Below are positions 41,601-56,600 of a stretch of DNA of 64,000 nt, one piece after another. The first letter of the stretch is position 1; each line of letters starts with the position of its first letter. Origin of the DNA: Apoderus coryli (taxonomy: Eukaryota > Arthropoda > Insecta > Coleoptera > Attelabidae); contig OU452207.1 of assembly GCA_911728435.2 (NCBI GenBank), forward strand, positions 14,054,182 to 14,118,181. The letters are read 5' to 3'. The notes beneath the pieces are model-generated. The model saw only the letters and a list, made by a program, of their open reading frames with translations, ran no database searches and was not told the origin of the DNA. A program made the position numbers and the translations under genes.

Positions 41601-44600
41601 TTGCCTACGCTCAATGTTAATCACCACCTATAAATATCCTGTAGTATTTTCGTACCAAATGTGGTTAAAATCCGTTAAGTGGTTTTTGAGTTATCACGGA
41701 TACAAATTCTGACCCTTTTATAGAATTTTCACGTACGCCTATGGAACATTAATTTTTGTCGTGTATTTTTAACACCAATTCAACTAGTTAAATATAAAAT
41801 TTTTTACATTTTAATTTTTTTTTATTTTACCCCTTTTTTTACAATTTACGAACGCTTATGTAACTAAAAATTTTATGCTGCATATTTAAGATTATCTTCT
41901 ATCAAAGCTGTATATAATTAGCCAATTTTTCTGGTGTATTTGAAAAACATTTTTTTTTTCGTTTTTGACCCTTTTTTAAGACTATTTTCGAACGCCTTTG
42001 TGAACTAATTCTTTTATGTAAGATTTTTTAGGTTATATTCTATCACAACTATAAAAAATTATTCAATATTTCGGATAAGTTTAGGAACTATGATTTTTTA
42101 AATTTTTGAACCCTCTTTTAAACCTCTTGCCTACGCTCAATGTTCATCACCACCTATAAATATCTTGTAGTATTTTCGTACCAAATGTGGTTAAAATCCG
42201 TTAAGTGGTTTTTGAGTTATCACGGATACAAATTCTGACCCTTTTATAGAATTTTCACGGACGCCTATGGAACATTAATTTTTGTCGTGTATTTTTAACA
42301 CCAAATCAACTAGTTAAATATAAATTTTTTTACATTTTAATTTTTTTTTATTTTACCCCTTTTTTTACTATTTACGAACGCCTATGTAACTAAAAATTTT
42401 ATGCTGCATATTTTAGGTTATCTTCTATCAAAGCTATATATAATTAGCCAATTTTTCTGGTGTATTTGAAAAACATTTTTTTTTTCGTTTTTGACCCTTT
42501 TTTAAGACTATTTTCGAACGCCTGTGTGAACTAATTCTTTTATGTAACATTTTTTAGGTTATATTCTATCACAACTATAAAAAATTATTCCATATTTCGA
42601 ATAAGTTTAGGAAATATGTATTTTTTATATTTTGACCCTTTTTCCACTATTTACGAACGCCTATGAAAGTAAGTTATTTATGACACATTTTATAGGTTAT
42701 ATTCTATTAAAGCTATAAATAATTAGTTAATATTTCTGCTATGTTTAAGAAGTACGTTTTTTTTAAATATTTTTTACCCCATTTTACACTATTTTCGAAC
42801 GCCAATGTGTTCTAATATTTTATGTTCAATATTTTAGGTTATATTCAATTAAATGCGTAAAAAATTATGCAGTATTTCGGATAAGTTTAAGAACTATGAA
42901 TTTTTTTAATTTTTGAACCCTATTTTAAACCCCTTGCCTACGCTCAATGTTTCCCAAAATCTAATCAGCTCCTTGCCATGTCCAATAGTATTTTTGTACC
43001 AAATTTGGTTAAAATCTGTTAAGCGGTTTTTGCGTTTTCGTGCATACAGACAGACAGACAGACAGACAGAGAGACTGACAGACAGACATTTTTTTAAAAC
43101 TACTTATTTATGTATAAAATGACCAAAAACAAGTATTTCCGGTGAAATTAAAAAAATTTTTTTTTTCATGAAACTAATAGTCTCCATATATATATATATT
43201 ACATATATGATATGGAGAGCTAAAAATTTTTTTTTCATGAAACCAAAGATTAATCTTTGATGAAACTAATAGTCGCCATATAAACATATATTACATAATA
43301 TATGATATGGAGAGCTAATAAGTAGTTCTGTCTGTCTGTCTGTATGCACGAAAACGCAAAAACTACTTAACAGATTTTAACCAAATTTGGTACAAAAATA
43401 CTATGAGACATGGCAAGAAGCTAATTAGATTTTGGGAAACATTGAGCGTAGGCAAGGGGTTTAAAAGAGGGTTCAAAAATGAAAAAAATTCATAGTTCTT
43501 AAACTTATCCGAAATACTGCATAATTTTTTACGCATTTAATTGAGTATAACCTAAAATATTGAACATAAAATATTCGACCACATTGGCGTTCGAAAATAG
43601 TGTAAAATGGGGTAAAAAATATTAAAAAAAAACGTACTTCTTAAACATAGCAGAAATATTAACTAATTATTTATAACTTTAATAGAATATAACCTATAAA
43701 ATGTGTCATAAATAACTTACTTTCATAGGCGTTCGTAAATAGTGAAAAAGGGGTCAAAACACAAAAAATATATATTTCCTAAACTTATTCGAAATATGGA
43801 ATAAGTTTTCATAGTTGTGATAGAATATAACCTAAAAAATGTTACATAAAAGAATTGGTTCACACAGGCGTTCGAAAATAGTCTAAAAAAAAGGGTCAAT
43901 AACGAAAAGAAAATGTTTCCCAAATATACCAGAAAAATTGGCTAATTATATATAGCTTTGATATAAGATAACCTAAAAAATGCAGCATAAAATTTGAATT
44001 TACATAGGCGTTCGGAAATAGTAGAAAAATGGGTAAAACAAAAAAAATTAAAATGTAAAAAATTTTATATTTAACTAGTTTTACATTTTAAGTTTTTTTT
44101 ATTTTTCCCCTTTTACTACTATTTACGAACGCCTATGTAAATACGCTCAATGTTAATCACCACCTATAAATATCCTGTAGTATTTTCGTACCAAATGTGC
44201 TTAAAATTCGTTAAGTTGTTTTTGAATTATCACGCATACAAATTTTTTCTGACCCTTTTATAGAATTTTCACGGACGCCTATGGTACATTAATTTTTGTC
44301 GTGTATTTTTAACACCAATTCAACAAGTTCAATATAAAATTTTTTACATTTTAATTTTTTTTTATTTTACCCTTTTTCTACTATTTACGAACGCCTACGT
44401 AAATAAAAATTTTATGCTGCATTTTTTAGGTTATCTTATATCAAAGCTATATATAATTAGCCAATTTTTCTGGTATATTTGGGAAACATTTTTTTTTCGT
44501 TATTGACCCTTTTTCGAGGGCCTGTGTGTGAACCAGTTCATTTATGTAACATTTTTTAGGTTATATTCTATCACAACTACGAAAAATTATTCCGTATTCC

Positions 44601-47600
44601 GAATAAGTTTAGGAAGTATATATGTTTTTATTTTGACCCCTTTTAAAATACACGACAAAAATTAATGTACCATAGGCGTCTGTCAACATTTTATAAAAGG
44701 GTCAAAAAAAAATTTGTATCCGATAACTCAAAAACCACTTAACGGATTTTAACCACAATTGGTACGAAAATACTACAGGATATTTATAGGTGGTGATTAA
44801 CATTGAGCGTAGGCAAGAGGATTAAAAGAGGGTTCAAAAATTAAAAAAATCATAGTTCTTAAACTTATCCGAAATAGTGAATAATTTTTTGTGCGATTAA
44901 TTAAATATAACTTAAAATATTTAACCTAAACAATTAGACCACATTGACATTCGAAAAAAGTGTAAAATGGGGTAAAAAGGTTAAAAGAACGAATTTCTTA
45001 AGCATAGCAGAAATATTAACTAGTTATTTATAGCTTTGATAGAATATAACCTAAAAAATGTGTTATAAATAACTTGTTTTCATAGGCGTTCGTAAATAGT
45101 GTAAAAGGGGTCAAAGTAAAAACATATATACTTCCTAAACTTATTCGGAATACGGAATAATTTTTCGTAGTTGTGATAGAATATAACCTAAAAAATGTTA
45201 CATAAATGAACTGGTTCACACAGGCGTTCGAAAAAGGGTCAAAAACGAAAAAAAAAATGTTTTTCCAAATATAACAGAAAAATTGGCTACTTATATATAG
45301 CTTTGATATAAGATAACCTACAACATGCAGCATAAGAATTTTGTTTACATAGGGGTTGGTAAATAGTAGAAAAGGGCGCAAAATAAATTTTATAATAAAA
45401 AAAAATCAATTATTTTGCGTACAAAAACTTGGCCTAGAAGATCTGAAATATAAAATATGTACGTATAAATAGTGCCTCCAAAGAGAAGAAAAATGAACAA
45501 AACCCGATACTTAAAAAAATAGCTAATGTCTAAAACAAAACAAAAATTTACCAAATTTAGATAAATGACAAAAATGTTATAAAATTATCACTTTTACACT
45601 TAAATATGGAGAGCTATTCGTGCCTCGTGCCTCGAGGACAACAGTTTATTTAAAAATTAATATGCTGTTACAACTTTTCAATAACTGTCGCTAGGTTGTT
45701 TGTAGTATAATATGTACTGTATGTAGTTCATTAATCGATGAAAACAATATTTTTTGCATTTTCTTCATGTGACAATTATATAATTTAACACTAAGTTTAA
45801 AATTTCTAATTTAAAATTGTTGAATATAAAACTAAATAGTTAACAGTGGCAACATTGTATGCTCACTATAATAGACCCATATCACATCACCTGTGTTGTT
45901 GTTGTTGTTGAGTAGTTAAATAAAAGAGTTGTAAAATATACTACGAGATATATTGTGTCTCATTTTTCTGCACAAATTAACTATAATTGCCCCAATATTT
46001 CTACAGGTTATGCGCCCAGAGGTTGAAATAGACCTTACGCATTGTTTTATATGAAAACGGGTGGTAATTATAGTAATTTGAAGTGAAAATACCGGTGTAT
46101 TAGGTGCAGAAAAAGTTGACGTTAAGAGACACATGCGTTGAATATCTTAAAAGTACAGTAAAAGTTGGCAAAATAGTTAAAAATGACTTCGTTACTACCA
46201 TTTCCACAATTGTCAAGTAATAACTATTCAAATTGGAGATTCCGAGTGGAAATATTATTGGAAAAAGAAGGTATTAAGAATGTTATTAATGTTAAACCCG
46301 AAGAATATGGAAATACTTATGTCCAATGAAGCTAAAGCGGCATATGAAAGAGATGACACCAAAGCAAAGTGTATAATAGTACAGTGTATTTCCGACAAAT
46401 TTCTAGAATATAGGTATATAAGATGCAAAGGCATCTGAAGCAATGCTGAGATCCTTAAGAAATGTTTTTGAACGTAAAAGTACGTTTTCCAAGTTATTTA
46501 TTATGAAGAAATTGTTGAAATTAAAGTGCACAACGGATGACCTACAAGATCATTTTATTAAAGTAGAGACACTATTGAGAGACTTAGAAGCTGCTGGTGC
46601 TATACTTGATGAAAGTGATAAAGCGTGTTATTTGTTATTAACGATGCCTGATAAATATGAAACTGTAATAACTGCGATAGAGACAGTTTCTACTGATATT
46701 ACTCTTGAATTTGTGAAAAGTAGACTTCTTGATGCTGAATTAAAGTTTAAAGACTCTCAACCGGATTCCTTTGTAACAAAAAATTGTGCTTTTAGTGTGG
46801 GAAATAAAAAGTATAATCACTACAAGCCTAATAACAAGAGTTATAATTGTAGCGAAACGGGACATTTTATTAAAGACTGTCAGAAAAATTCAAAAGTCGA
46901 AATGAGAGGCAGAGGTACATGGAAATGTAGTCAGTCAAGAGGCAGAGGCAGAAACTACAGGACCGGATTCAGAAGACAAGCATATATGAGTAAAACGGTA
47001 GAAGAAAATACAGGAAATAGAGAAGAGGAGGCTATAAGTTTTGTAACAGAAGTTGTGAACGCAGGTATGGCAAATAATAAAAATGGTGAGTCAGATTATT
47101 TTTTTATTTTGGATAGTGGTGCAACAAATCACTTAGTTACAGAAACGATGTCTAAATATATGAAAAATAAAGTTAAGCTTGAAAATGAAATAAGAATAAG
47201 AGTAGCTAATGGAAATACTTTAATTTCAAAGGAAAAAGGTACATTAAATTTGTTATATAAAAATACAAAAGTAAACATTGATGCATTAATTGTACCAAAA
47301 TTAACTCACAACTTGCTCTCTGTAAAAAAGATAAATGAAAAAGGAAGTAAGATAATTTTTGAATCAGATAAAGCAGTAATTAAAGGAAAAGTAGAAGTAG
47401 AATGCATGTCTAGAAATAATTTGTATGTTGTAAATTTCAAATTCGATACTACAGAGTCAAATTTTAAAGCTGGTAATTTGACAATCAAAGGAGACATGTG
47501 ACATAAACGTCTAGGACACTTATCAGAAAATTATATGCGTAAATTGATTCTTCCATTACCGAATAAAATATGTGGTCCATGTCGAGAAGGAAAAGCAACT

Positions 47601-50600
47601 AGGGTTCCTTTTGAGAATAAAACTTTGCCGAGATCAAAATATATAGGTGAATTGCTACACACAGACATAGGTGGACCAATACGTAGTCCAACCAAAAATG
47701 ATGAAAAATATTACCAAGTAGTGATAGATGATTTTTCCCATTTTATGACAGTATACTTGTTAAAGAAGAAAAGTGACGCTCAATTTAATTTAATGAATCA
47801 CATTAGAGAACTAAAATCACAAGGTTATAAATGTTCTAGGCTTAGATGTGACAATGGAGGTGAATTTATATCATCAGAGTTGAAGAATTTTTGTCAACAA
47901 AAAGGTATAAAAATGGAATATACGCTACCTTATACAAGTCAGCAAAACGGAGTTCGCGAAAGGGCTAACAACAAATTTACCAAGGTATTTATGGGGTGAA
48001 GCAATAAGAAGTGCTGCCTACCAATTAAACAGATCTCCAACAAGCACTTTGAATGGCGAGACTCCTGCAAAGGTTTTTTTATGGTAAAACTGATTTAAGT
48101 AAATTAAGAATATTCGGAAGTAAAGGTTGGACATTAAAATTACCTAACTCAGGAGATAAATTGGAAACAAGAGCGAAAGAAAAAAGAATGGTTGGATATA
48201 GTTTAAATGGATATAGAGTTTGGGATCCAGAAACCGACGAAGTAATAGTTTCACGTGATGTAAAATTTGATGAGACAGACATATATGGATTCGAAGAAGA
48301 AAAACAAAGCGATGAGAGAGGTAAAACAAATCAAAATGAATCTACAAATGTTGACGTAGAGGAAGAGGAAAATCAGACAGAAGAAGAGATAAATGATAAC
48401 AGTTCAGATTCAGACGAAGAATATAATCTAACAAAATATGTAAATAAACAAAGACCAAATAAGAGAAAAGTTAATCCCCAAAGAAATTCAGTGATTATGA
48501 ACTATACCATGCATATTGTTTTGTAGCTGAAGAAGAAGAGGAACCAAAAGACTATAGTACTGCCATGAAAAATGGAATTGAGTGGAAAAATGCAATAGAT
48601 AAAGAGTTGAAAGCTCATGAACAACATGGTACTTGGGAACCAGCAAAACTGCCAGAAAACAAAAAGGCGATAGATACTCGTTGGGTATTCAATACTAAAC
48701 AAAATGGTTTAAAGAAAGCAAGACTCGTGGCGAAGGGATATCAAGAAGAATTACATTACAATGTATATGCTCCAGTAGCTCGATATCAAACAATTCGAAT
48801 GTTTATTGCACATGCTATAGAAAATAATTATAAAATAACACAACTTGATATACCTACAGCGTTTTTACATGGTAATTTGAACATAGATGTATACATAAAA
48901 ATTCCAGAAGGTGTAAAGATAGAAAATGAAAAGAAATACAACTGCTTAAAATTGAAAAAAGCATTATATGGTTTGCGTGAAGCACCGAGAATGTGGAATG
49001 AAAGATTTCAAAGTTTCGCAGATAAAAATAATTTAACAAGATCAGGACATGATTTTTGTCTATATATTGGTGATAAAGTTTGGCTATTAATATGGGTCGA
49101 TGACATAATAATTAGGGGAACTAATAGCTGCAGAATTATAAAAGTATTAGAAACAGAATTCTCTGCGAAAAACTTAGGTGAAATGAAAAATTTCCTAGGA
49201 ATGGAAATAAGAAGTCTTAATAATAAGAAATGTATTACCCAAACAACATTAATTGACAAAATGCTTAAAAAATTCAAAATGCAAGATTGCAAAATTGTGC
49301 GTACGCCTATGGAATCCAATTTCCAAGTCAATCAAGACTTAGAAACGAAAACAAATATACCTTATAGAGAACTAATAGGTTCACTTTTATATGTATCTAC
49401 TATCAGTCGACCTGATATAAGCTATCCAGTAATATTCTTAAGCAGATTTTTAGAAAAACCTACTGAGCAACTATGGCAAGCTGCAAAACGAATATTAAGA
49501 TATTTAAAGTTTACCCAAAATATGAATTTAGTTTATCAAAAGAACGATAATGGTGAAAACCATTTATTGGCATATGCCGATGCAGATTGGGGAAGTGATC
49601 ATACTGATCGAAAAAGCGTTAGTGGATTCGCAGTGTATTTTAACCAAAATCTAGTGTCGTGGACTTCTAAAAAACAAAGTGTCGTGGCACAATGAAGCTG
49701 AATACATAGCTGGTGCATTAACAGCTTCAGAGCTAGTGTACTTAAGAGGTATTTGTTCCGATTTTTCGATAGACAATTTAAAGACAACCTTATTAATAGA
49801 CAATCAAAGTGCTTTACATTCTATTTAAAGTTATGACAATAATAAAAGATCTAAAGCACATTGACATTAAAGTTCATTTAATTAAAGACATTGTAGCAAA
49901 AGGTATTATTCATGTTCTTTATATACCAACAAATGAAAATGTTTCTGATCTTACGACCAAATATTTAACTAAAGAAAAGTTTGAATATTTTCGAAATAAG
50001 TTGATTATAAAAGAAATTTTATAAATGGTTAATTATTCTTTAGACATAATTAAAAATGTTATTCAAGAATAATTTCTTACTTTTTTGAAAAGCTGATGTT
50101 CTTATTATTTTTTTTGTTTTTTAGAGTTTCATTTTTTGTTGATTTGCAATTTAAAACTATTGTATAAATGTTTAAATTGAGAGGGGGTGTTGAATATAAA
50201 ACTAAATAGTTAACAGTGGCAACATTGTATGCTCACTATAATAGACCCATATCACATCACCTGTGTTGTTGTTGTTGTCGAGTAGTTAAATAATTGTGTT
50301 TTATTTTTCTGCACAAATTAACTATAATTGCCCCAATATTTCTACAAAAATAGGTAATATCCAATAATTACAAAAACTTTATATTCAACACATAACCTAT
50401 ACTTCGCCTGCAAGTGTCATTTTTGACATCGAATCTGTCAACAACTGACACAGAAAAGCACTATACAGAAGCATACTTCGTGAATTCATTGAATGTAAAA
50501 ATTTCTCTTTATGATCGAATCTGATACTAAAGGCATTGTGTTTATTATAATAAACACAATGCTAAAGGCTAGTTGCTGATTTGGACCATGGATAAGATTA

Positions 50601-53600
50601 GTTTTTTATTTGAACAATCCATCAATTTATACTAGATGAACTTCTACAACGATTTTACTTTCTGTTTTTAGGTTTTAACTGAATTACAAAATGAAATCCT
50701 TTCGTACAAAAATTCCGGCATGAGTCTAATGGAAATGAGTCATAGATCGAAAGAATACGCCGATATCAACAATAGCGCACAGAATCTTATTAGAGAATTA
50801 TTGTAAGTACTTACTTGTATAAAACAGGATAACTATTTAAAAGGTAATAATTCCAGGGGCGGCTAGTCCTATGAGGCAAGTGAGGCAGTGCCTCACTAAC
50901 TTTTTAACCAATTCACATTTTTTTACTGTTAAAAAATGGCGTACATGTTGATAGATTGTATACCTATTATACCTACGCACATCGCACATGATGATTTGTT
51001 TTAAATTATGAAAATAACTGTCATGTAAATAGTGCGTCCATTGAGGCAACAATGCCCTGTCCGTCGGCGAACGCAGAACGAGAGTAGGCTAACATCAATA
51101 AAAACATCCATACTGGCCGTAATTTAATAATTTTTAGTCAGAGGCAGTGCCTCTAGTCCCTATGCACGGCGAGTTATCAATTGGAGTTGCACAATTCTGT
51201 CTAGCATAGTAGGTATTACTGCAGCAATACATTAATGTGTGAAACAAAGATGGACAGTGAGGCTATGCCTCTTCATGCGTTTTTAGATATACAGCAAATT
51301 GAGTGACTGAAACAAACAAAACATCCACGTCTGTCTTATACCTCTTAGGCAGGCCACACATTAAGGAAACATGAAACATGAGATGTGAAACGAGAAACAT
51401 GAAACACGTTTCATAAAATAAGTACACATTGCCGTAAATGAGAATACGCACATCAGCGAAATGTGTTTCATGTGACGTCATAGCGAAACAAATCCTGTAG
51501 AAACATGTTTACATGAAATAGGCTCTGTTCTATATTTTTGTTTCTTGTTTCCCGTTATTGCGTTGCAGCATTGAGATATAAGGAGTCGCTATAAGCATTA
51601 TTTTACATTGTACACAAACGGGTGCATTGGGTGGGGCGTAATCGAATACCAATATGGCGGATTCTCCAGAGCCGCACTAACTATTTTTGTTGACGTTTTT
51701 GTTTTTTAATTTGCAGCTTGGGTTTATACTTTATTTTGAAATGTTAAGCAGTGTACAAAATACTTAAATATAGTTAGTTATTGATATTAGATACTTAAAT
51801 ACAGGAATAAAATAATACATCCTGGTATTAACGTATTTAGTCGCAATAGATTTGATCAGTAAATATCTATGGTTATCAAACACTGATTGATCAAAACCGT
51901 GCACAACTAAATTAGGAAAAATATTACTATTTACAAATTCCTTGAAAACAAGGTTTATTATGAATTATGCGGACAACTTTTCATTAGTAGCTACTACACG
52001 ATTTTTTATGATCTTTTCGGATTGGAAGCAAACGTCTAAAACATCTTTTGAAGGAATTTGTAAATCCTTTTTTGCCTTCATTTTCAAAAGAATAAAGATG
52101 CAAATTAGTAGTCACACTTATTAATGCATCCCAACATTATCTGCAAATAATTTGCTTCTTTAAACTAAAAACAACAAATCCAGCAATATAAACAATAATG
52201 AATTTCGAAAATTCAGAAAATGGTCCACGAAGATAATCATGATCTGGATAAATTATATTTGTGTACATTTCTCGTTGGTATCCAATTAATTCGAGACAAA
52301 TATTCTGTCCAGATATGTCTACGAGCAGGATCTTTAGGAAATCTAACAACAAGAATATGTTTTTAACACACTAGGGGTCTTTTTTGCCAGAAATTGATGA
52401 AAAAGTAGAGAGTTTGAGTAGAAATCTAGTAAAAGAATTTAAAAAAAATGCCACCAGACTCCTATAATAATGTGTTTTAATAAGTTCACCTAAAAAAACC
52501 CTAAATACGTCCATGTACAATGTTTACAATATTTGGTACATACGTATGAAACGTTATTCCTGATATTTTCTTGTCGATTTCACTTCTAATACTGCAACTA
52601 CGCACAGCACAGGACACCATTATAGTATAATGTCAAATAACCGTCCAAAAAAACACGAAAAACTGGTAAAATACTCGTAAATAACACTATCAACTTGAAA
52701 GCACGACAAATGACAGAGGTCGTATACCAATATGGCGTACCTGCACCCGCTTTTGACCACGTTAGAGCGTCTCCCCCCACCTCAATGCGTTGCAGGCAAT
52801 ATTTGATCAGTTTCAAATTTGAAAGACGACGAAGAATTTAATGTAGTGTTTGTGTCAGTTATTGAAAAACATCAGGTTCATTATAATTACAAGTTGGAGA
52901 AGGATTCTAATAGAAACTTCAAGGAAAAAGCGTAGTAACAGGTGGCTGCACCTATATAAGAACCATGTTTAGGATTTATGTGCTTATACGGATGTAACCA
53001 GTAACGTCGTTTCTTTTGTTTTGATTTATTTTGATAATAATAATGTGGTTACAACCCAAACTACTGCGTCGTCATCGGTGCCCATTGCTAACTGAAACAA
53101 ATTATTTGATTCTGGTCTGTGCATCGATGTTTCGTATTTCATATTTCATGTTCCAGAGTTCATATTTCACGTTTCCAATTTCCTTGATGTGTGGCCTGAC
53201 TTATACTACTTAGCGTTCTCTCGCTTTGACCTATCATACATTATCTTTGATCTTTGTTCAATTCATCTTCCTGTTTCTTTTGCTTTCTTATGTTTTGAGT
53301 TTTGATTATAATATTATTATAGGTAGTACCTGCCTATTGTGTAAATTATTATTATATCTTTCTGGTTTTTCTTTATAATAATCGTAATAAATTAAGGGAT
53401 ACTAGGGACAGGCAATAAATATAATAAATAAATAGGTATTTAGTAATTTTTCGTGTAAAAAAAGTGAAGCATTTTTTTTGTGCTAGTGTAGTGGTAGTGA
53501 ATGGGTAATAATATGGAAAATATGGATGTTCTAGGTCCAGGCTGCTGCGCAGTCAGACGAATTTTATGTGAAAAAGTGTCACTACTCTAACGATGTTGCC

Positions 53601-56600
53601 AGGTTGGTATCTATTCACTATATCGAATGAATAATACAAGTTTACGATATTATAAATTTATACAGTGGATGTAATTATTATATCATTGCTGCGGGTAAAA
53701 TGCTGAGTATGGAAGGTTAGGTAGCAGGCAGGGATGTGTTGTAAGGGTGTAATAGTGATGATCAGGAAGTGTTAGTAAAGGAGGGTGAGTGTAGAAAGCA
53801 GGATTGCGATGAAATGTAGTATATTAGTTCGATAGCAGTCATTATTAGAACACATTCCTGCCTGCTACCTAACCTTCCATACTCAGCATTTTACCCTCAA
53901 CCTCCTGCAATATTTGTGTGGATTAGTTCGATAGCAGTCATCGTTAGGTAATCATTGCAGGAGGTTGAGGGTAAAATGCTGAGTATGGAAGGTTAGGTAG
54001 CAGGCAGGGATGTCTTGTCCTAATAATGACTGCTATGGAACTAATATAACAACTATCTGCCTACTACATATCATCTCAATCCAGCTTTCTATACCTACCC
54101 TCCTTTGCTTACTCTTCCTGATAATTACTATTACACCCTTACAACACATCCCTGCCTGCTACCTAACCTTCGATACTCAGCATTTTACCCCCAACCTCCT
54201 GCAATGACGATGACTGCTATCGTACTAATCCACATAAATATAACAAATGGGTATAAAACCTAGAGTAGCATTTAAATTTAACGGCCAAAATTAAGCGCTA
54301 AATATTTAACCGTTTCAACATAATATGTGTGTTTTAAACCTGGCAACACCACACTTCGATTACAATCTCAACTCCCAAAATTCGTCTGATTGCGCAGCGG
54401 ACCATAATTTAGTACATGATTACCTTAAGTAAATATTTAATAAATATTGGCTCCGCGGGAAAAACTAGGGGTTTTAATAATGATTGGTCCAAAAAGTTTG
54501 ATTGGTTAGCTGGGAGCGCGGAGTTATAAAAAATAGTATATTGTGCCACGAACATGAAATGACACATAGGGCTCGAACGAATCCAATGTTGAAGTCTCCT
54601 ATATAATTGTTATAATGTGATGTGTGAATCGTGTGATGTACATTTCACCCCATTGAGGGCAATTTTAGATGAAGCTAAATTGTATTGTAATTTGTAAAAT
54701 TGTAATGTAGTTAGTATTTGTCGAATGTATTTCCTATTTAATGTATTATTGCCACATAATGCAAGCAAATGGAGAATTTAATAAATAAAAATTTCAACTT
54801 CATTTAATAGCACATTTATTAACAGCAACTATATCTATATATTATAATTTTAATAAATAATTATAACAATAACTGTAATATTCACTAATGCAATTAATTT
54901 TAATAATGAATAAAAATGGCAAAAATTACTTAAATTACAATTATTATTATTTGGAAGACTCTAGGGATAAGTTTCAGGCAGGGCTGCAGACTAGTCCTTA
55001 AAACCTATCCCTAAATATGTTTTAACAAATATATATTGCTTTTGCAATAAATTATACAGGCGAGTGCTGCAAATCATACGAGTATGAAATGGTCCTTTCA
55101 TGTGAGTTTCACACTATACTTTTTCTACGACTGTTTTAATGCTTTTGAATAAATTTAACATAATTTTTAGGAAAATATTTGTTTTTCGAAACTTACCCTT
55201 GCTAGCGTATAGGCCTAAATACAATAAATTAGAAGTATTAAATTGACTGGGTGGTGTTAAACTATATTCACTATCACTGTTTATCTGTTTTGAAATTAGC
55301 GAAATACTTAATTATAATTATTATTAATTATAAATACCAAAACTGTCAATTTGGTGTTTGTATTTTCGGAGTTGGTATGGTGATTTTTCATGCCCGCCGC
55401 TACTTTTGTCATTTCCCACTAGTTGCTAGGTAACTAGTGGGTAAATGATAAACAGCATTACAATGTACTACATTTTCAAATCATGATTGAACATATAATA
55501 AAGGCATCTGTAGAAAAAATATTTTGTTGACCTTGTGTCATGTTTTCAGTATCTAGTAATAGTAGTAATAATACTTAGTCTAAAAATGGGTATTCTGATA
55601 TAAAAAATTTAGCTCGTAGTCTGGCTATTTACGACAAAAGTGCTGCACATATTGGATGTAAATTACTTATCATGAAAAAACAAAAATATAGCTTCCGTTA
55701 TTGATAGTTCCCAAATAATCAGCAAAGAATATACATACTATTATAATATTGGTAATTAGTAATTAACATTTTTTTTATAAAAATGTTTGTACTGCCTCAC
55801 AACCCTCAGGACTCACGGGCCGCCACTGAATAATTCCCTGTCCACAATATGGGAACAGGATATGATGTTAACGTCTAAACGTCGTCTAGTTTATTCGGGT
55901 TCATATAAGAACTGTCCGTTGGCAGTTCCGGCTTTGCAGTCCACATTATGCAAATGATTCCTGCATAGATTACGTCTAAAAATTTCTGTAAATAGATTAA
56001 CATTAAATAAAAGCATAAATCCTAGATTAACCCTCAAATTCTTGCTAAATTCAACGATTATTTTCAGAAACATTCCTTCAAACTATAAAATACTATTTAT
56101 ACAAGGCGGTGGATTAGGTACATTTGCCGCTGTTGCTATGAACTTATTAAACCGCACTGGTACAGCGGATTACGCAGTTACTGGCACATGGTCTGCAGCT
56201 GCAGCGAAAGAAGCAGCTAAATATGGAAATGTGAGTTTGGTATTCCCCAAGGCAGACAAACCTGGAAAGGTACCGGATGAATCAACATGGAATTTAGATC
56301 CTAATGCTTCCTATTTCTACTACTGTGATAATGAAACTGTTGATGGTAAGTGTTTTATGTACAATAATCATTCTGGCTACCTTTTTAAAATTAAAATGCT
56401 CATGGGCAAAAAAAACATTCTAGCGATTTTTCACCAGATCTGACACCAGTGTCATGACAAACGAACAGCTGATTAGATTAAATCTTTGACACAAAATGAT
56501 TGGTCGGTGATATGGAGGGAGCAGAATGACGTTGAATTCCATCACCGACCAACTATGGAGAATTGCATGTGGAAGTTTTCTGTCTCACCATTTTCAAAAT

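Larger units (their letters stand above)
45818..50346 (+). mobile_element. copia retrotransposon B, full span but broken
   Basis: LTRs 45818-46005 (188 bp) and 50188-50346 (159 bp) begin TGTTGAATAT and end TTTCTACA. They differ mainly by a stretch of ~29 bp after GAGTAGTTAAATAA. The flanks are AAAAT on both sides (45813-45817 and 50347-50351), a perfect 5-bp target duplication. Gag, protease, integrase, RT and RNase H are all recognisable but frameshifted. It lies in PSAT intron 1, sense orientation. Confidence 0.92.
50854..55828. mobile_element. hAT-like composite element filling PSAT intron 2
   Basis: Ends CAGGGGCGGC and GCCGCCACTG, with further related subterminal GAGGCAGT motifs, are flanked by AATAATTC at 50846-50853 and 55829-55836, a perfect 8-bp target duplication. 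It spans 4,975 of the 5,265 bp of intron 2. No hAT transposase was recognised, so it is probably non-autonomous. Other elements sit inside it, including a P-like remnant and a MITE. Confidence 0.75.

Noticed and set aside
50870..51250. Host coding exon in PSAT intron 2 (GAGGCAGTGCCTC motifs)
   Set aside because: The motif belongs to the subterminal region of the hAT-like element and is not in any extended open frame.
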